Assembly: GCF_025024155.1 (NCBI RefSeq) | Contig: NW_026251721.1 | Span: forward strand, 124,001-188,000 | From: Gamsiella multidivaricata | Lineage: Eukaryota > Mortierellomycota > Mortierellomycetes > Mortierellales > Mortierellaceae | Length of the DNA: 64,000 bases | Direction of reading: 5' to 3' | Shown here: piece by piece, positions 1 through 14,155 of the stretch | Position numbering within the stretch: the stretch's first letter is position 1 | How the letters are laid out: the number at the start of each line of letters is the position of its first letter | Position numbers and translations under genes: made by a program | The notes under the pieces: model-generated | Databases searched by the model: none | Told to the model about the DNA's origin: nothing | Seen by the model: the letters and a program-made list of their open reading frames with translations, nothing else

Positions 1-2297
<2,297 letters not shown>

Positions 2298-2850
2298 AAC
2301 ACACATCTATTTCAATCGCATAATCATCATCACTATTAAAACTGAACATCGCAAGCGAAGAAATCGAGCACAAGCAGATCAGTGGTAAAAGGGGTGAACC
2401 AAACAATGGCACTAACGCATGCCCCCTTTGTGCTCATAGCAAGCAGAAGTTCCTCTCATTTGCTATCTTTCCATCGTGCCCTGATTATGAACACTAAAAC
2501 TTCGTTTCTGCTCGGAATATTGCGTTGCAGAGGAACCGTTGAAGTCCATCGATCTACGAAATGAGAATCGGCCTCGAACAAATTTGATCCGCACCTACAA
2601 TAAAGCAGGATATATGCGCCGGCGTGATTGCTCATAGGCAACATCGGTTACATGGTCAGGGACTTTCCACGGCCCTATTCTCGCCAGTATTATTTTTGAA
2701 TCATGATTTTACACTGATAACTTCGACCTCATCTTCCAAACCGCGCTAAACGCGTACGCATACTAATGAGTACTTTCAATGGCCTATTTCAGCCTCTTGG
2801 GCATACCCTCGCTGCCATTTTTTTTTGGAACTTCGCCGACTCGATTACAT

Positions 2851-2856
2851 CACGTG
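2851..2856. promoter_or_regulatory. CACGTG E-box
   Basis: Perfect CACGTG palindrome about 470 nt upstream of the Stm1-like start codon. bHLH factors such as Cbf1 bind this sequence in fungi, including at ribosome-related genes. Function here is inferred from position only. Confidence 0.3.
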
Positions 2857-2916
2857 TAAAATGCTATTTTATATGCCTCTCAGTTGTGTAAAATGTGGTT
2901 TCCCTCTTCAAATTCT

Positions 2917-2923
2917 TATAAAG
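2917..2923 (+). promoter_or_regulatory. TATA box candidate
   Basis: TATAAAG, about 60 nt downstream of the CACGTG box and about 400 nt upstream of the Stm1-like start. The spacing fits a leader that contains an intron. Confidence 0.35.
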
Positions 2924-3320
2924 GTGCGCGCGCCTACATTGCATATGTCGCTGGAATGAATAGCCCAGGAGTATTCTATATTGGACGCCAGCAACATAAT
3001 CAGCCAATCACACATCACACAACAGGATATACATCCAATACAAGGCTATTGCCCATCCATTGTACATATCCTGACATCCATCGCCAGTTCGGACCCCATC
3101 CATCTATACCACTGGCAGCACTTGGTCACCATTGATGGTCATCTGCCTACGGGATTTTTAATATCATTGGGTTATTTTGGATTCAAGGAGCTGATATGGA
3201 AGCAGCAGGAGTTGTATCCAGGGACTGAATCAGCACAGGGGCACCGACTGGGATGAACAAAGTGAATTAACCTCGATGTCCTTGGCACCCGCTCGCTGCG
3301 ACTCTTCTATCGAACAGGCA

Positions 3321-5044
3321 ATGGCGTCTACAAATATCTTTGACCTCCTCAACGACGACGCTCAGGATCAGGAGATCCAGATCCCTGTTGTCAAGAAGGA
3401 AGCCAAGCCCGCGGCCAAGCCCGCTGCCGCTGCCTCCAAGCCCGTCGACAACAAGGCTCCCCGTAAGGATGGCGCCCGCAACAACAAGCCCAGAGACGGT
3501 GACGACCGTGGTAAGCGCTCCAAAATATTCAGGGACCTGTTTTTCAGCATCAGGACAGCTTCTATTCAGGACAGGCGCAGAGGGAGTTCAGGACTAAGGC
3601 CAAATAAGCGCCATTCCGTCTTGAAGGGTCGGGATCAGAAATCAACGCCTGGAAGAGCAGAAGGAGCAGTTAGACATCGCAGGATGCAAGGGGAAACCTT
3701 CCATCTCGAACTGTCGATCCATCCTTCCTGCTCGTCACTTAGAATCGGCTCCGTGTCCAGGATTGGTTTCATCGCATAACTAAACGGGTACTCGAACGTA
3801 CCGCACCAGCAACGCAAGAGAAATTCTTGGAGTAGGCACCGTTGACCCAGGAGGTCGTGAACCGATATGGCGCTTTTACCGCCAATCAATCTCCTTCAGC
3901 AGCATGTCGCGACAGGTCTATTTACCAAACGGAAAACGTCCTTCAGAAGCAATACGATATTAAGCTACAACACTCGATTCCTATACGCGACCTCTTTCAA
4001 CCCATGGATCATTAGCATAAGAGTGCGCCAGAGACGGCACATCGTGTTTCATGCTTAGCGGCTTCAGGAACAGGACTCTTAGAGACGCATAATTATCGGT
4101 CAGGATATTTCAACAGGGGCGTACAGGATCAGTTGCAATACCTTCGAATACAACAAAGAGCTGCGATTAATGAGTGCCTTTTCTTGGGTTTGTCTCTTCT
4201 TTCGCCAGCTCCCCGTGGACCCCGCTTCGACCGCGTTCCCCGTGATGGTGCTGCTCCCCGCGCTCCCCGTGCTCCCCGTGCTCCCCGCGGCGGTCGCCAT
4301 GGTGGCCTCGACCGCCACTCCGGCACCGGTATCCACGAGAGTGAGAACAAGGAGAACAACCGCTTGGGCGACCCCGCCATCGCCGCTCTCGAGGGAGAGA
4401 AGGATGCTGCGTTGTAAGTCCGTTTGCAGAAAATAGTTCCCCTCTTATGAACAGCCCTGTCTTTGTGGTACAATAGCTTAAAAACAGGATCTTGCGACTT
4501 ACCAGTAATTCAATGAATCTTCTGTACACTCTTTTCATTCTCGATTAACAGGAACGCCGAGACTGCTGTCGCCTCTACCCCCGAGCCCGTTGAGCCGGAG
4601 GTTGTTGTCAAGACTCTTGACGACTACCTGGCTGAGAAGGCCGCCAAGGCCCTCAAGGTGGCTCTTCCCGAGGCCCGTGCCGCCAACGCAGGCGCTGATG
4701 ATTCCCAGTGGAAGGACGCCAAGGTCCTCGAGGTCGAGGAGACCGGTGACTTCATTAAGATGGGCAAGGAGTCTGTTGCCAAGTCTCGCAAGGGCAAGAA
4801 GGAGGCCAAGGTCTTGATCAAGGATATCGAGGTTCGCTACACCGAGCCTGCCCGTGAGCAGTCTGCTCCTCGCGGTGCCTTCCGTGGTGCTCGTGGTGGT
4901 GAGCGCAGTGTCCGTGGCGGTGACCGTGCCCGTGGCGCTCGTGGCGGCAACAACGGCGCTGCCCCTCGCCGCGGTGGTGCTCCCCGCGGCGCTGCCGTCA
5001 ACGTTGACGACCAGGAGCTCTTCCCCAGCCTGGGCTCCAAGTAA
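3321..5044 (+). CDS. Stm1/SERBP1-like ribosome-binding RGG protein
   Basis: Three exons, 3321-3510, 4209-4413 and 4552-5044, give 295 residues. The start MASTNIFDLLNDD matches the Stm1 N-terminal motif (xNxFDLLxDD), followed by a Lys/Ala/Pro-rich segment. The middle carries an APR repeat and the conserved phrase DRHSGTG of the HABP4/SERBP1 family, then KTLDDYLAEK. The C-terminal part (from about residue 220) has RGG/RGA repeats typical of RNA binding and ends ELFPSLGSK. Stm1 and SERBP1 proteins sit in the mRNA channel of idle 80S ribosomes and preserve them (family knowledge). An in-frame ATG at 3276 would add 15 residues, but family length and a splice-acceptor-like AACAG just before 3318 favour 3321. 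The first intron is 698 nt, unusually long for this window. Confidence 0.9.
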
Positions 5045-8000
5045 AGATGTTTTTTTCTAAACTAATATAAAAAAACACATTTGTCGTAATACTCACTTTG
5101 AAAGAGAATGAACGCGTCCTTCTCTAATTTTGCGCGGCCACCAATTTGGTCCGCCGATCGTATGATGTCCATTGAGAATTCATTTTGACTGAATCGTACT
5201 CTATTGCTTAAAGGATGGAGGGATAAAGAGAAGAGAGGCGTGAGCGGTTGAGGGAGCTGAGAATTTGGAGCCATAGAGTGTTTCTTTCGTTTCTGAACGT
5301 GTCCCGCATTATTACGAACTCGTAGCGTTTTTCTACTTACAGCAACGACGCGCTTTGCATGTGAGAGATGGAGGAAAAGGCGGAAAGGTCCAAAGCGATG
5401 TCGGATGTTGTTATAACGTATGTCTTTTGGAGGGAATGTGGGAGCCACGAAGGTGACACCATCACTAAGCAAAAATACATCGCATGTCCCTTCTGTGATT
5501 ACTCCCTCTCCAGATCCTCCACAACTCTCACACGCCCATTTTGAACACAAAACCACCAAGCACGGTGTTTGTGTTAGGTCTTATTGTTATTTCTGGAGGG
5601 GAGTTTTTTTTTTTTTAATGAGCACAGGTAATCTAATGCATCGCGTCTGTATCTACACGATATCCAAACCGCTTGTCTGGCATGCGCCATCGATTTGTGT
5701 AAAGAAAAAAAATGGCACGTACGCCGCACACGATATGAGTGTTTAGAGCAGCCCATGCGCAATCATTTGTATTAGCAAAGACGGGAGAAACGCCTGCTGC
5801 GTCAGAATTCTACAAATCTGTCAGCCCATTGTCATACAGAACTACTGCTTGACTGTTTGACGCGTAAAAGACTTTCTTTCACTTTATGGAAACATTAGTG
5901 GACTCAAAGTGATTGACAGAAACATTGATGTATAGGCTAGGAAATGCAAGGATGCCAAACGTTCGGGCTTACGATTGGAGTGCTCCAACGGAGAGTATTT
6001 TTTCCAACCAAATCCGTTATATTTAAGGTTTAGAAACGCTACAAATTCCTATAAGAGCCGGGGTTTGATGGTTGCATCGAGGGCGTTGGGGCCCATGGAC
6101 GTGCACCGAACATGCATGTGTGGAGGGGAGGGAGGAAACCCGATGATCAATCCGGTTAGATTTCAAAATGCAGACTTGGGATAGGGGGGCTTTCGATGCT
6201 CCCTCCCATAGACTACAGTACAATCTATGCACGAGAGCAGATGCTGCATAATCCATCGTTCTTGCTCTTCGTCCGTTTTTTTTTTCCTTCATCTTTTCAT
6301 TTCTCGCATCTATTATTCCTTCGAACTTCACGCGTCTGATATCCTGGGGTATCTTTATGGTTATCGGGTATATTTGCTGCAGGAGAAGTTATGCGGTATA
6401 TTTTGTACGTACAGTCCTACAGGAAAAATAACAACAGCATGCACTTATCGTATTGTCAATCATCCTTGATTGCAGCGCTGCAGTGTTGTTGTTTTTTCAG
6501 GCAAAGGCTAGTAACGGAAAGTGCGTACCCGTTCCAAGAAGTGGTGAGGGATTATCAATAGTTTATCCCGTGCTTCAGCACTGCTGTTTTTGCTGCATAG
6601 CATTCATCTATGCAATACAAATACAGTGGGCCCTCCCATGTCGTGCGACTTTGGGGTAGAAGTTCCTGTGTGCAAGTGTCCGGAGGGTTACTGCATGCAA
6701 CTGTACTTGATTTTAGGTGCTAAAGTAAGAAAGAACTTTGCGTCCAGATTGTGTCTATACTGAGAAACTGAGAACGCTGGATGATTGAAGACTCTTTTCT
6801 TTTTTTTTGCTCAATAACGCGTTCACGGATGTGAAAGTGGGCGCTACAAGGCCAGGCTTCGTGCTGTACTCTTCTTTGATCAACATTCAGTGAGCTGAAT
6901 ATGGCTCTCAACTCATACGCACGAACACAATAAAAAAAATGTATTCAGGTCATGTTTTTGTTATTATTCGTTCTCCAATAAATGGGACCTGTGTGCGGTA
7001 AACCAAAGGGCGCCTTTTTATTAATTCATCCTGGCTCTATCGAGCTGCTCTTGCTGTGCTACCGCGGAAGCCCTTTAGTCTCAATCTTTGTCCTTTACAG
7101 GTATTTTATTATTTCACAATACAACTCCAAACATCCGTTGTGAATATGTGCACGTGCACATGTGTGCATGTGAATGTGCATTGGAATACTTGGGATGCGT
7201 ATTTGTGGGAGGGAGGCTTTCGGGATGCGGTAAAGCCATTTGCAGTAGGATTGGCTTAAAGGTCGGGAACGATTGTTGATCGGAGGGCTAGTTCGATGCA
7301 CAACCGGCGATAATCATGGGCGGCGATGGGGTGTGCAACCATGGTTATATTGCCTGTAAACAACTGCCATTAGCTTTTTGTTGTTGTTGTCTGTTGAGTC
7401 TTCGTTGGTTTGTTGTCTCCAGATTCTCCCTCGGAGCGACATCGAACTTTACTTGCAACAGCCAGTTCAAAACACAGTAGACCGTTCATTTGATGAAATT
7501 TTTTGGGAGCGGACAAGAGCTTGTAGTCGAAATCGGTTGCGGAGAGAGGTAGTGAATAGGGGACAGAGCGGACAAAACTCGCGATTAACAATGGCATGCT
7601 GAATCCTGATCTCTGCAGCTGTTGTTATAAAGGAAAGGACACGGTACTCCCCCTTTCTTTTTTTTCCTTCGCGACCGAGCTTTTTGTTTGTGTCTTATTC
7701 TGTTTTATATGTCTCAATTGGAGTGTACAGCGACCATCGTACATGTACATGGTCTACTATTCAGTCAAAGGATATGATATGCACTTTAAGGCAACAACAA
7801 CAAAAACAGAGATCCATCTCTCTTTGCTCACGTACCTTGCCGGCTTTTGTCGACGTATCTATCCAAAGAAAGATGTGTCTGTGGAACACTCTTATTCTAT
7901 CCTCATCTGTGTCGTAGGTGCCAAACACTGCCCCTTCTTCCCTCTCTCTTGCTCTATGTCTATCTGTACACCATCCAAATAGACCATCTACTGTACAACA

Positions 8001-10166
8001 ATATAGGGATACATGAGCAAATGAATGTTTGTAAACTCTTTATGCATGCAGACTTTAAAGTGCTGTAGTCATCGTATTTTGTGTGGTCTGAGAGATGTGA
8101 GGTATGAAAAAAAAAAAAAAGAGGAGCGCTGCTCTTTTCATTTGCTTTTTTCTTTCTTCTCTTTCCTTCTTTCTTTCCCTCTTTCCTTCGCCAATTAAAG
8201 CCTTTTCTACTCTTTCCTCCTACTTTTCCCTGGCAACTGTTACTCCTCCTTCTATCCCATCTCCTCATCTCTCTTTATTATTTCTCTACTCTTCGGACAA
8301 AGGTGGTTTTCATTTCAAGACAACACCTCTAGCACACTTTCATTCTTCGGCGTCCTTCTTACACTCCACTCCTACCCATAACAGACGCCTTTGTCTATAT
8401 TCATACATTCTTCATTCTTCTATAACCGCCTGTCCCGAGTCACAAACCCCCGCCCCTTCTCAGCACCACTTCACCCGCGCTCCTCGACGAATTGTGTAAT
8501 AATCCGAAGGAATTGTGCTCCTCTCACCACCAAGGTAGGATGCAGGAGAAATATCATATCAGAGCTCCGCAATACATAGAAGGGCGTCCTTTTTTCGAAT
8601 CCAATACTTTGTCTGTTCCCACCATTGTTACTATTCTGCTACTCGCCCCATGTGCCGCCCTCCCAACCAACTTTAAAGGCCAGCTGCAATACGGCTGCAA
8701 ACACTTGTATTCCCAAAGTACGGAGAAGAATACTTGCACTCGTGGATTTGTTCAAAGGACTTTCCTCAAATGTTTATTGGGTATGATGGTTAGTACCTTG
8801 AAACAATTAACCTTCGTGTCCGAAATGGCCAAATGGGAGTGCAGATAATGTTTCATGGTCTTGATCCACATTTCGTTCCCCTGTCGCACTCAAGGCAAGG
8901 AAAAAAATTCTCTCATTTGCGAGGATGGGGTTTATAGATATGAAATGCCGTTTGTAAAGCCCAGTCCACGAATTATAGGGCTAGCTTTGTACATTTTCCC
9001 CTCTTTCCCATTGAATATTACTGTAATTCAAACTCCATTCTTTGCTTCCTTACCCCCTGCTGATCGCCGCCCTCGTTAGGGATTGTACAAGATGAATGAA
9101 ATGATATACAGGGGAGAAGAGGGGTGGGGGACACAAGAAAGCCTTATCGCCCGTCCTCACTTTGCCAACGGCTCCATCACCATATATCGCTCCTTTCCTT
9201 CTCCATATCCGCAAATGGCATGATGAGATCTGTGGTGGTGCAGAATCAATCTAGAGCGTGCGATAGGGACGTGTCCGGGGTCTCGGATCAGGGTTCATGA
9301 AAGAGGAGGAAATGTAATCAGCGATTGCAGTAAATTACAGATTGATGTATTATAAAAGGGTACCTTGCCCTCCAGAGCCTTTGCGCTCTGCACTCTGCAT
9401 TTAGCTGCTTCTGCTGTACTTGCATCTGCACACGCTCCCATCAAAATATCCATACCATGGTCTATGTATCATAGTAGACTATCTATCATTTCATATCCTG
9501 CTACAGCAGTGCTGGCTACAGACTGCATTTTTTTTTCTTTTCTCCTGTGGGAGTAAATCATTTTTCGTATTACCCTCCAGTTTAATTTCCTATCCCGCTT
9601 CTCCCCCCTTTACGTTATCCTCACGCGCGTAAATTTCCTGTAGCTTACTCATTATGGCAAGCACACCCAACAACAACTGCACTCAACAAACAGCTACAGT
9701 ACCCCCCCAGGTACTACCAATCAAGCTCTTTGACACACCAAAGAGCCCTGCACCAGCTCTTTTGTTTCTGCCACCCGTCCCCCTCTACCCTCTGAACATG
9801 TTTCTCTTTATAGGGGCTTTTGCCCTTTGTGGCAGAGCAAGCATCGTGCTTTCTTGCATACCGCTCAATGGTTGACGCTCATTGAACATTTTCATTACCA
9901 TTAAAACACACCCTCCACCGCTCCTGTTTGTCCAGACCATTGCAGCTGCATGCCTCTGCTTTTTATACTATTTATTTTTTGGCCCCTGAAACACGAGCCA
10001 TGTGTATGTGTGTGTACCCCAGTAATTTAATTAACATGCCCAACCCCACTTTCGCTTTTGCCGCCTCGTAGTCCTCCCCCTTTTTCTTCCCTTTACCTGT
10101 CCTCAGTACATCAGCTAGCCAGCTAAAAGAAGCGCGAAGTACCGCTACCGCAACCCATCGAGAATA
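5045..10166. other. 5.1-kb gene-poor region, probably includes promoter and leader of the next gene
   Basis: No open frame here shows family-like composition, motifs or a convincing splice structure. The stretch contains homopolymer runs, a T/C-rich tract around 8130-8300, and a TATAAAA box at 9352. It probably contains the 3' end of the Stm1-like transcript and the upstream control region and long leader of the regulator starting at 10167. No RNA gene recognised. Confidence 0.4.
9352..9358 (+). promoter_or_regulatory. TATA box candidate upstream of the Gln/His-rich regulator
   Basis: TATAAAA followed by GGGTACC, about 810 nt upstream of the start codon at 10167. If used, the transcript would carry a long leader. 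Based on motif and position only. Confidence 0.25.
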
Positions 10167-13100
10167 ATGAATCGATCCAGCCACGCGTCCATGCTCCACG
10201 CCCATGCCAACGGCTCGCATTATCATGAACAGCAGCGGCAGCACCCGCGCGACTTTGTGGAACAGGCCTCACCCCCCATGTCCTCCCCTGCCTATCAGCG
10301 GCCCATGAACCCTCCGCACAGGGAGCATCACCGCAGCAGTATCGGTAGCACAAACAACAGCAATTTTGATAACGATAGCGGCAGCAACAGCCACTACCGA
10401 TCACATTCGTCCCAGCATCCACAACAGCAGCAGCATCAGCACCATCATCAACAGCAGCACCAATACCAGCACCAACAGCAGCACCAACATCAGCACCAGC
10501 ACCAGCACCAGGACCAATATCAATACCAAAGCCAAAGCCATGGCATGCGTTCTCAGCCGCAACCGCACCAACAGAATTATTCGCACCAGCCCACATATCA
10601 CTCTTCCCATACCCATGCCTCACACCATCATCCCTCCTCTCCTCCAGCTCAAGACGAGTACCCTTCAAAGCACTATCAGGCAATCCCAATCATTCAATCT
10701 TCAGATCCTTCTTTTACTCAACGCCCACATGCACGCTCCTTTTCCGGCACCCACTCCTCGCATCCTTACTCCCAATACCCAGCCTCCCCATCAATTCCGT
10801 CAGGGCTGCAACAACAGCACCAACCACGGTTGCATCACAGCACATCTGCGGGCCACCTGCCCGGGCCTGGACATCGGTCTGCACCCATTGTCGTCAGTTC
10901 TGCAACATCAACATCAACATCAAAACAAGGAGCGGCTGCTGGAACCGGTGCTGCCCCCAAGAAGAAGGACCCATATGCAACCGCCTGGCGCACCTATTCA
11001 AAAATCGCAGAGGAGCTTAATCTATTGAATCCCGATGGAACCCTGTACCCGATCTCGAAGGAGGCGATCTTGAAATATCTACACCACCAATCCAAGCGGA
11101 TCAAATCGAGCAACCTGCATTGGTACGTGAACGGGCTCAAGAAACATCAGGAGAACCTGGGATTCGCATGGGATGATGTCCGATATGACGAACAGGTGGT
11201 AGCGCTGTTAAAGGAGTTGACCCTGCATCCTGTCACGATTGACAGCAGCGGCGGCGGCAGCGGGGGATCGACGGTGTACCACTCCAGCGTGCACCCGCCC
11301 CGGCACTCGATGCCGATCGATACATCCAAGATTGCTAGTCTCTCGATCTCCAGCAACGCACATTCTCAGAGCTATCGAGAGCAGAGTTCCCAGCAGTACC
11401 AGCATCAACACCATTCGCATCATGGAGTACAGGACGCTTCATTCGGCGTTGGATCCAAACGACATTTCTCGCAACCCCACCAGTATGAAGCACCTCCTAC
11501 GCATTCAAGACAACATCATGTGTATACTGAGCGAGTCCAGCCTTCTCCCCCATCACATTCCTCTGGCCGAGTCGCTCCTTTCCACTCGGCACCAATCCAA
11601 TTGCCATCACAGCATGTCCAGGATGATCGATCATCCCACGATATTCCCCCAACACGTTACAAGAGTCATTCCCATGCCTTGGGGGAAATCTCTCCAGCAG
11701 CTTCAACCAGCACAACAAGTTCTCCTATGTCGAGCTCAGAAATTCAAATGGTGCAGCAGTCGCCTCCTTCAAATTCAAACGGATCTCATGTCAAGCGCAA
11801 GCGGCATGAGATTGGACATGAAAGGATGAGTAGGTTTGCCGGATGTTTTCAGCTATGAATTGTTTTGCAAAGGATCGGGAGTAGCAGGCATCGCTAAACG
11901 CATGGTTTGTACTCATTTCCAATAGCACGTCTAATTTCTCCCACAAGTGCTGAGGGCGAGGAGCTTGATGAGAGTGAGATCAACGCAAGAGTCGCAGAGG
12001 ATCTAGAGGGTCGCGCTCTTGAGGACATGGACGAAGATCACCGGGAAACGATAGCGCTCAAACGACATGCCTCCACTGGCACCTTAAGGATCCAGGCCCG
12101 AGTATCGGCTGTAAGATATCCTAGGCAATTGTAGGCATATTATTCAGGAAGAACGCCAGTGTTTATGATTGCTAATGAATAAGCTGTTTCGGCTCCCCTT
12201 TGTCATTGTTTTACACATAGATGACTGCAATGTCCCCAGATAACCATCTTTACCAACGAGAGTACCCTGTCTCGCCACCTTCGCCTGTAGCACGCGAAAA
12301 CGAAAGCAGCAGCCATTTCCGCTGGGGTAGTTCCGAGGCGGCCGCCCAGCAGAGCCGTCTTTCGCCTCCCTCTGCATCAGTGTCCTCTATCGGTTCAACC
12401 TCTCCAGCAAGTCGTAGTACAGTCGGCAGCTCAGTCCTGACAAGTCCTGTCAGCAGCGGCAGCAGCTACCGCCATCGACGTGCCAATGGCGTAGTATCGT
12501 CTCCAATATCCTCTGTCACTGCGGGCGGTGCTTCGAGTGTTTTGACCTCCACTACTGCCATCACTGGTACTGCCCTGGGCACTTCATCTACAGCACCTTC
12601 GAACAAGACGATGGTGCAGTTCTCGGAGGTGGTCGATTATGCTCAGGAGCTGCAGACTAAATATGGAAACCGGTGCAAGGATCACCCTTGGGGATGCGTT
12701 GAGCTGTCGGAGGATTTCCATTTGGAACTCACTATCAAGATGTATATGGACTGGGCTGGCTTAGTGGTAATGTAGTCTGCACTTTTTTTTTTTTTTTTAT
12801 CAGCATAGGATATGATTACGGGTCTACTTATTAACATTCATTTGTTTATTTAGGCAAGTGGTCGTTTGACAATGGACGAAATACCAGACCTTCCCGACTT
12901 CAGGCAGCCTGGTGCTACACATCTCGATCCCTCTTCTTTATCACCGACACCAGGGCCCTCTGCCGTGCTTGGGGGCACACTGAAACGGATGACATCTACG
13001 CCGCTCACAACAACATTTGGCTCGTTTTCGCAGCGCCACCAACCATCCCGCATCACATCTCCACCACTCAAAAGCGAGGATCAATCACCCACTGGCAGCC

Positions 13101-14155
13101 CAGGCCCTATCTCTGGACCTTTTACATTTGGGCACCCCAGCAGCCGAGCGCGTTCACCTTCATCATCCCCAATCTATGGTCAGAGTCCTAGGGAGGGCTA
13201 TATCAGCGATAGCCTGATGAGTCGTATTGGAAGTCCGCCTCCTCAGCACACAATCCCTTCCCCACCGCCGATGACTGTGACTAAGCAGTCTTCCAGTGGC
13301 GCTACCTCTGCCTCCTCAGCAGCAGCAGCGGCGACGGCAGCGACCAACAGAGCGCGCGCGAGAAAGATGGCAAGCAGCCCTAGCTTGGGTCAACATGCGT
13401 CGTTCCAGCGATTTGGATTCTCATCGCCACCACTTCCACCCATGCCACCACTTCCTTCATTATCCAAACCAGACCAAAGAGAAAGAGATGGCCGTCTCGC
13501 AAGAGGGCCGGAAGCACGCTCTGGCCATGAATCTGGATCGACTATGGCCATGTCTCGTTCGAATGGATCCTATTCGCCACGTTCCGAGGAAATGGAGTTA
13601 TCGCCGGACGAGGATATGGACACTCGACATGGTCGTTCGAGGGCGAAAATGGTTCCAGAGACGCAGCGGCGTGACAGGGATAGCGAGATGGATATGGAGG
13701 GAGAGGACATGTATGACCGTGAGCACCAGGGGTCGCAGCGGCAACACCAGCGCTCAAAGGACCACAATCTATATGGAACCGGAAGCGAGCTGGATAGAGC
13801 TCAAGTAGTTCGCGGACGCGGCAATATTGCGAACGAGGGTGAGGACGAGGACGAGAGTGATCCATACCTGATGTCTGCAGACTCTGTACGCCATTCACAG
13901 CAACAGCAACAGCAACAGCACGGACTTGGAGGGCGAGAAAGACGTGAGGACAGGGCCCAAACTCGAGACCGAGAGAAGGAGCATGATCGGGTCGAGGAGG
14001 TCCGTATGGGCCTCAAGGGTCTGCAGTCGTCGCTGTCGGTCCTGTCAGGCAACTCTTCGGTGAACAAGGACGAACGTGACGGGAACGAGCCATTACAACG
14101 TGGACACGAGAAGCCTCACCTCCAGGATGAGGACACTTCCATGATGGAAGCCTAA
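10167..14155 (+). CDS. Large Gln/His/Ser-rich probable transcriptional regulator, 1231 residues
   Basis: Four exons, 10167-11829, 11926-12110, 12221-12766 and 12854-14155, join in phase. Residues 1-260 are low-complexity (Gln/His tracts near 90-125). Residues about 265-355 form a predicted helical block (from KKDPYATAWRTYSK to VALLKELTLHP); a block with short helices, a conserved Trp and HWYVNGLKKHQENLG resembles the SAM-like core-binding domain of crypton or phage-type tyrosine recombinases and Gcr1/Ndc10-like DNA binders. This is pattern judgement, not a search result. No catalytic recombinase domain follows. A second ordered block spans the exon 3/4 junction, from VQFSEVVDYAQELQ through HPWGCVELSED and MYMDWAGLV to TMDEIPDLPDF. 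The rest is Ser/Pro-rich with acidic patches, suggesting a nuclear regulator. I do not recognise an exact named orthologue. Confidence 0.8.

Larger units (their letters stand above)
2298..3320. other. Intergenic region and leader ahead of the Stm1-like gene
   Basis: About 1.0 kb with no credible coding sequence. It holds a CACGTG box and a TATAAAG box (annotated separately). Just before the chosen start, a pyrimidine-containing stretch ends in AACAG at about 3317, which looks like a splice acceptor and suggests an intron in the 5' leader. Confidence 0.5.

Noticed and set aside
3276..3320. Upstream in-frame ATG for the Stm1-like protein
   Set aside because: Family proteins begin close to the N-x-FDLL motif, and an acceptor-like AACAG lies between the two ATGs.
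5062..5559. 165-codon open frame on the minus strand just after the Stm1-like gene
   Set aside because: No family-like motif, no splice support and mixed composition; probably a chance frame.
8104..8499. 131-codon + strand frame rich in Ser, Phe and Leu
   Set aside because: Translated from a T/C-rich tract; composition is a by-product of simple sequence.
10123..10689. 188-codon minus-strand frame rich in Ala, Gly and Asp
   Set aside because: Antisense shadow of the Gln/His-rich repeats of the + strand regulator.
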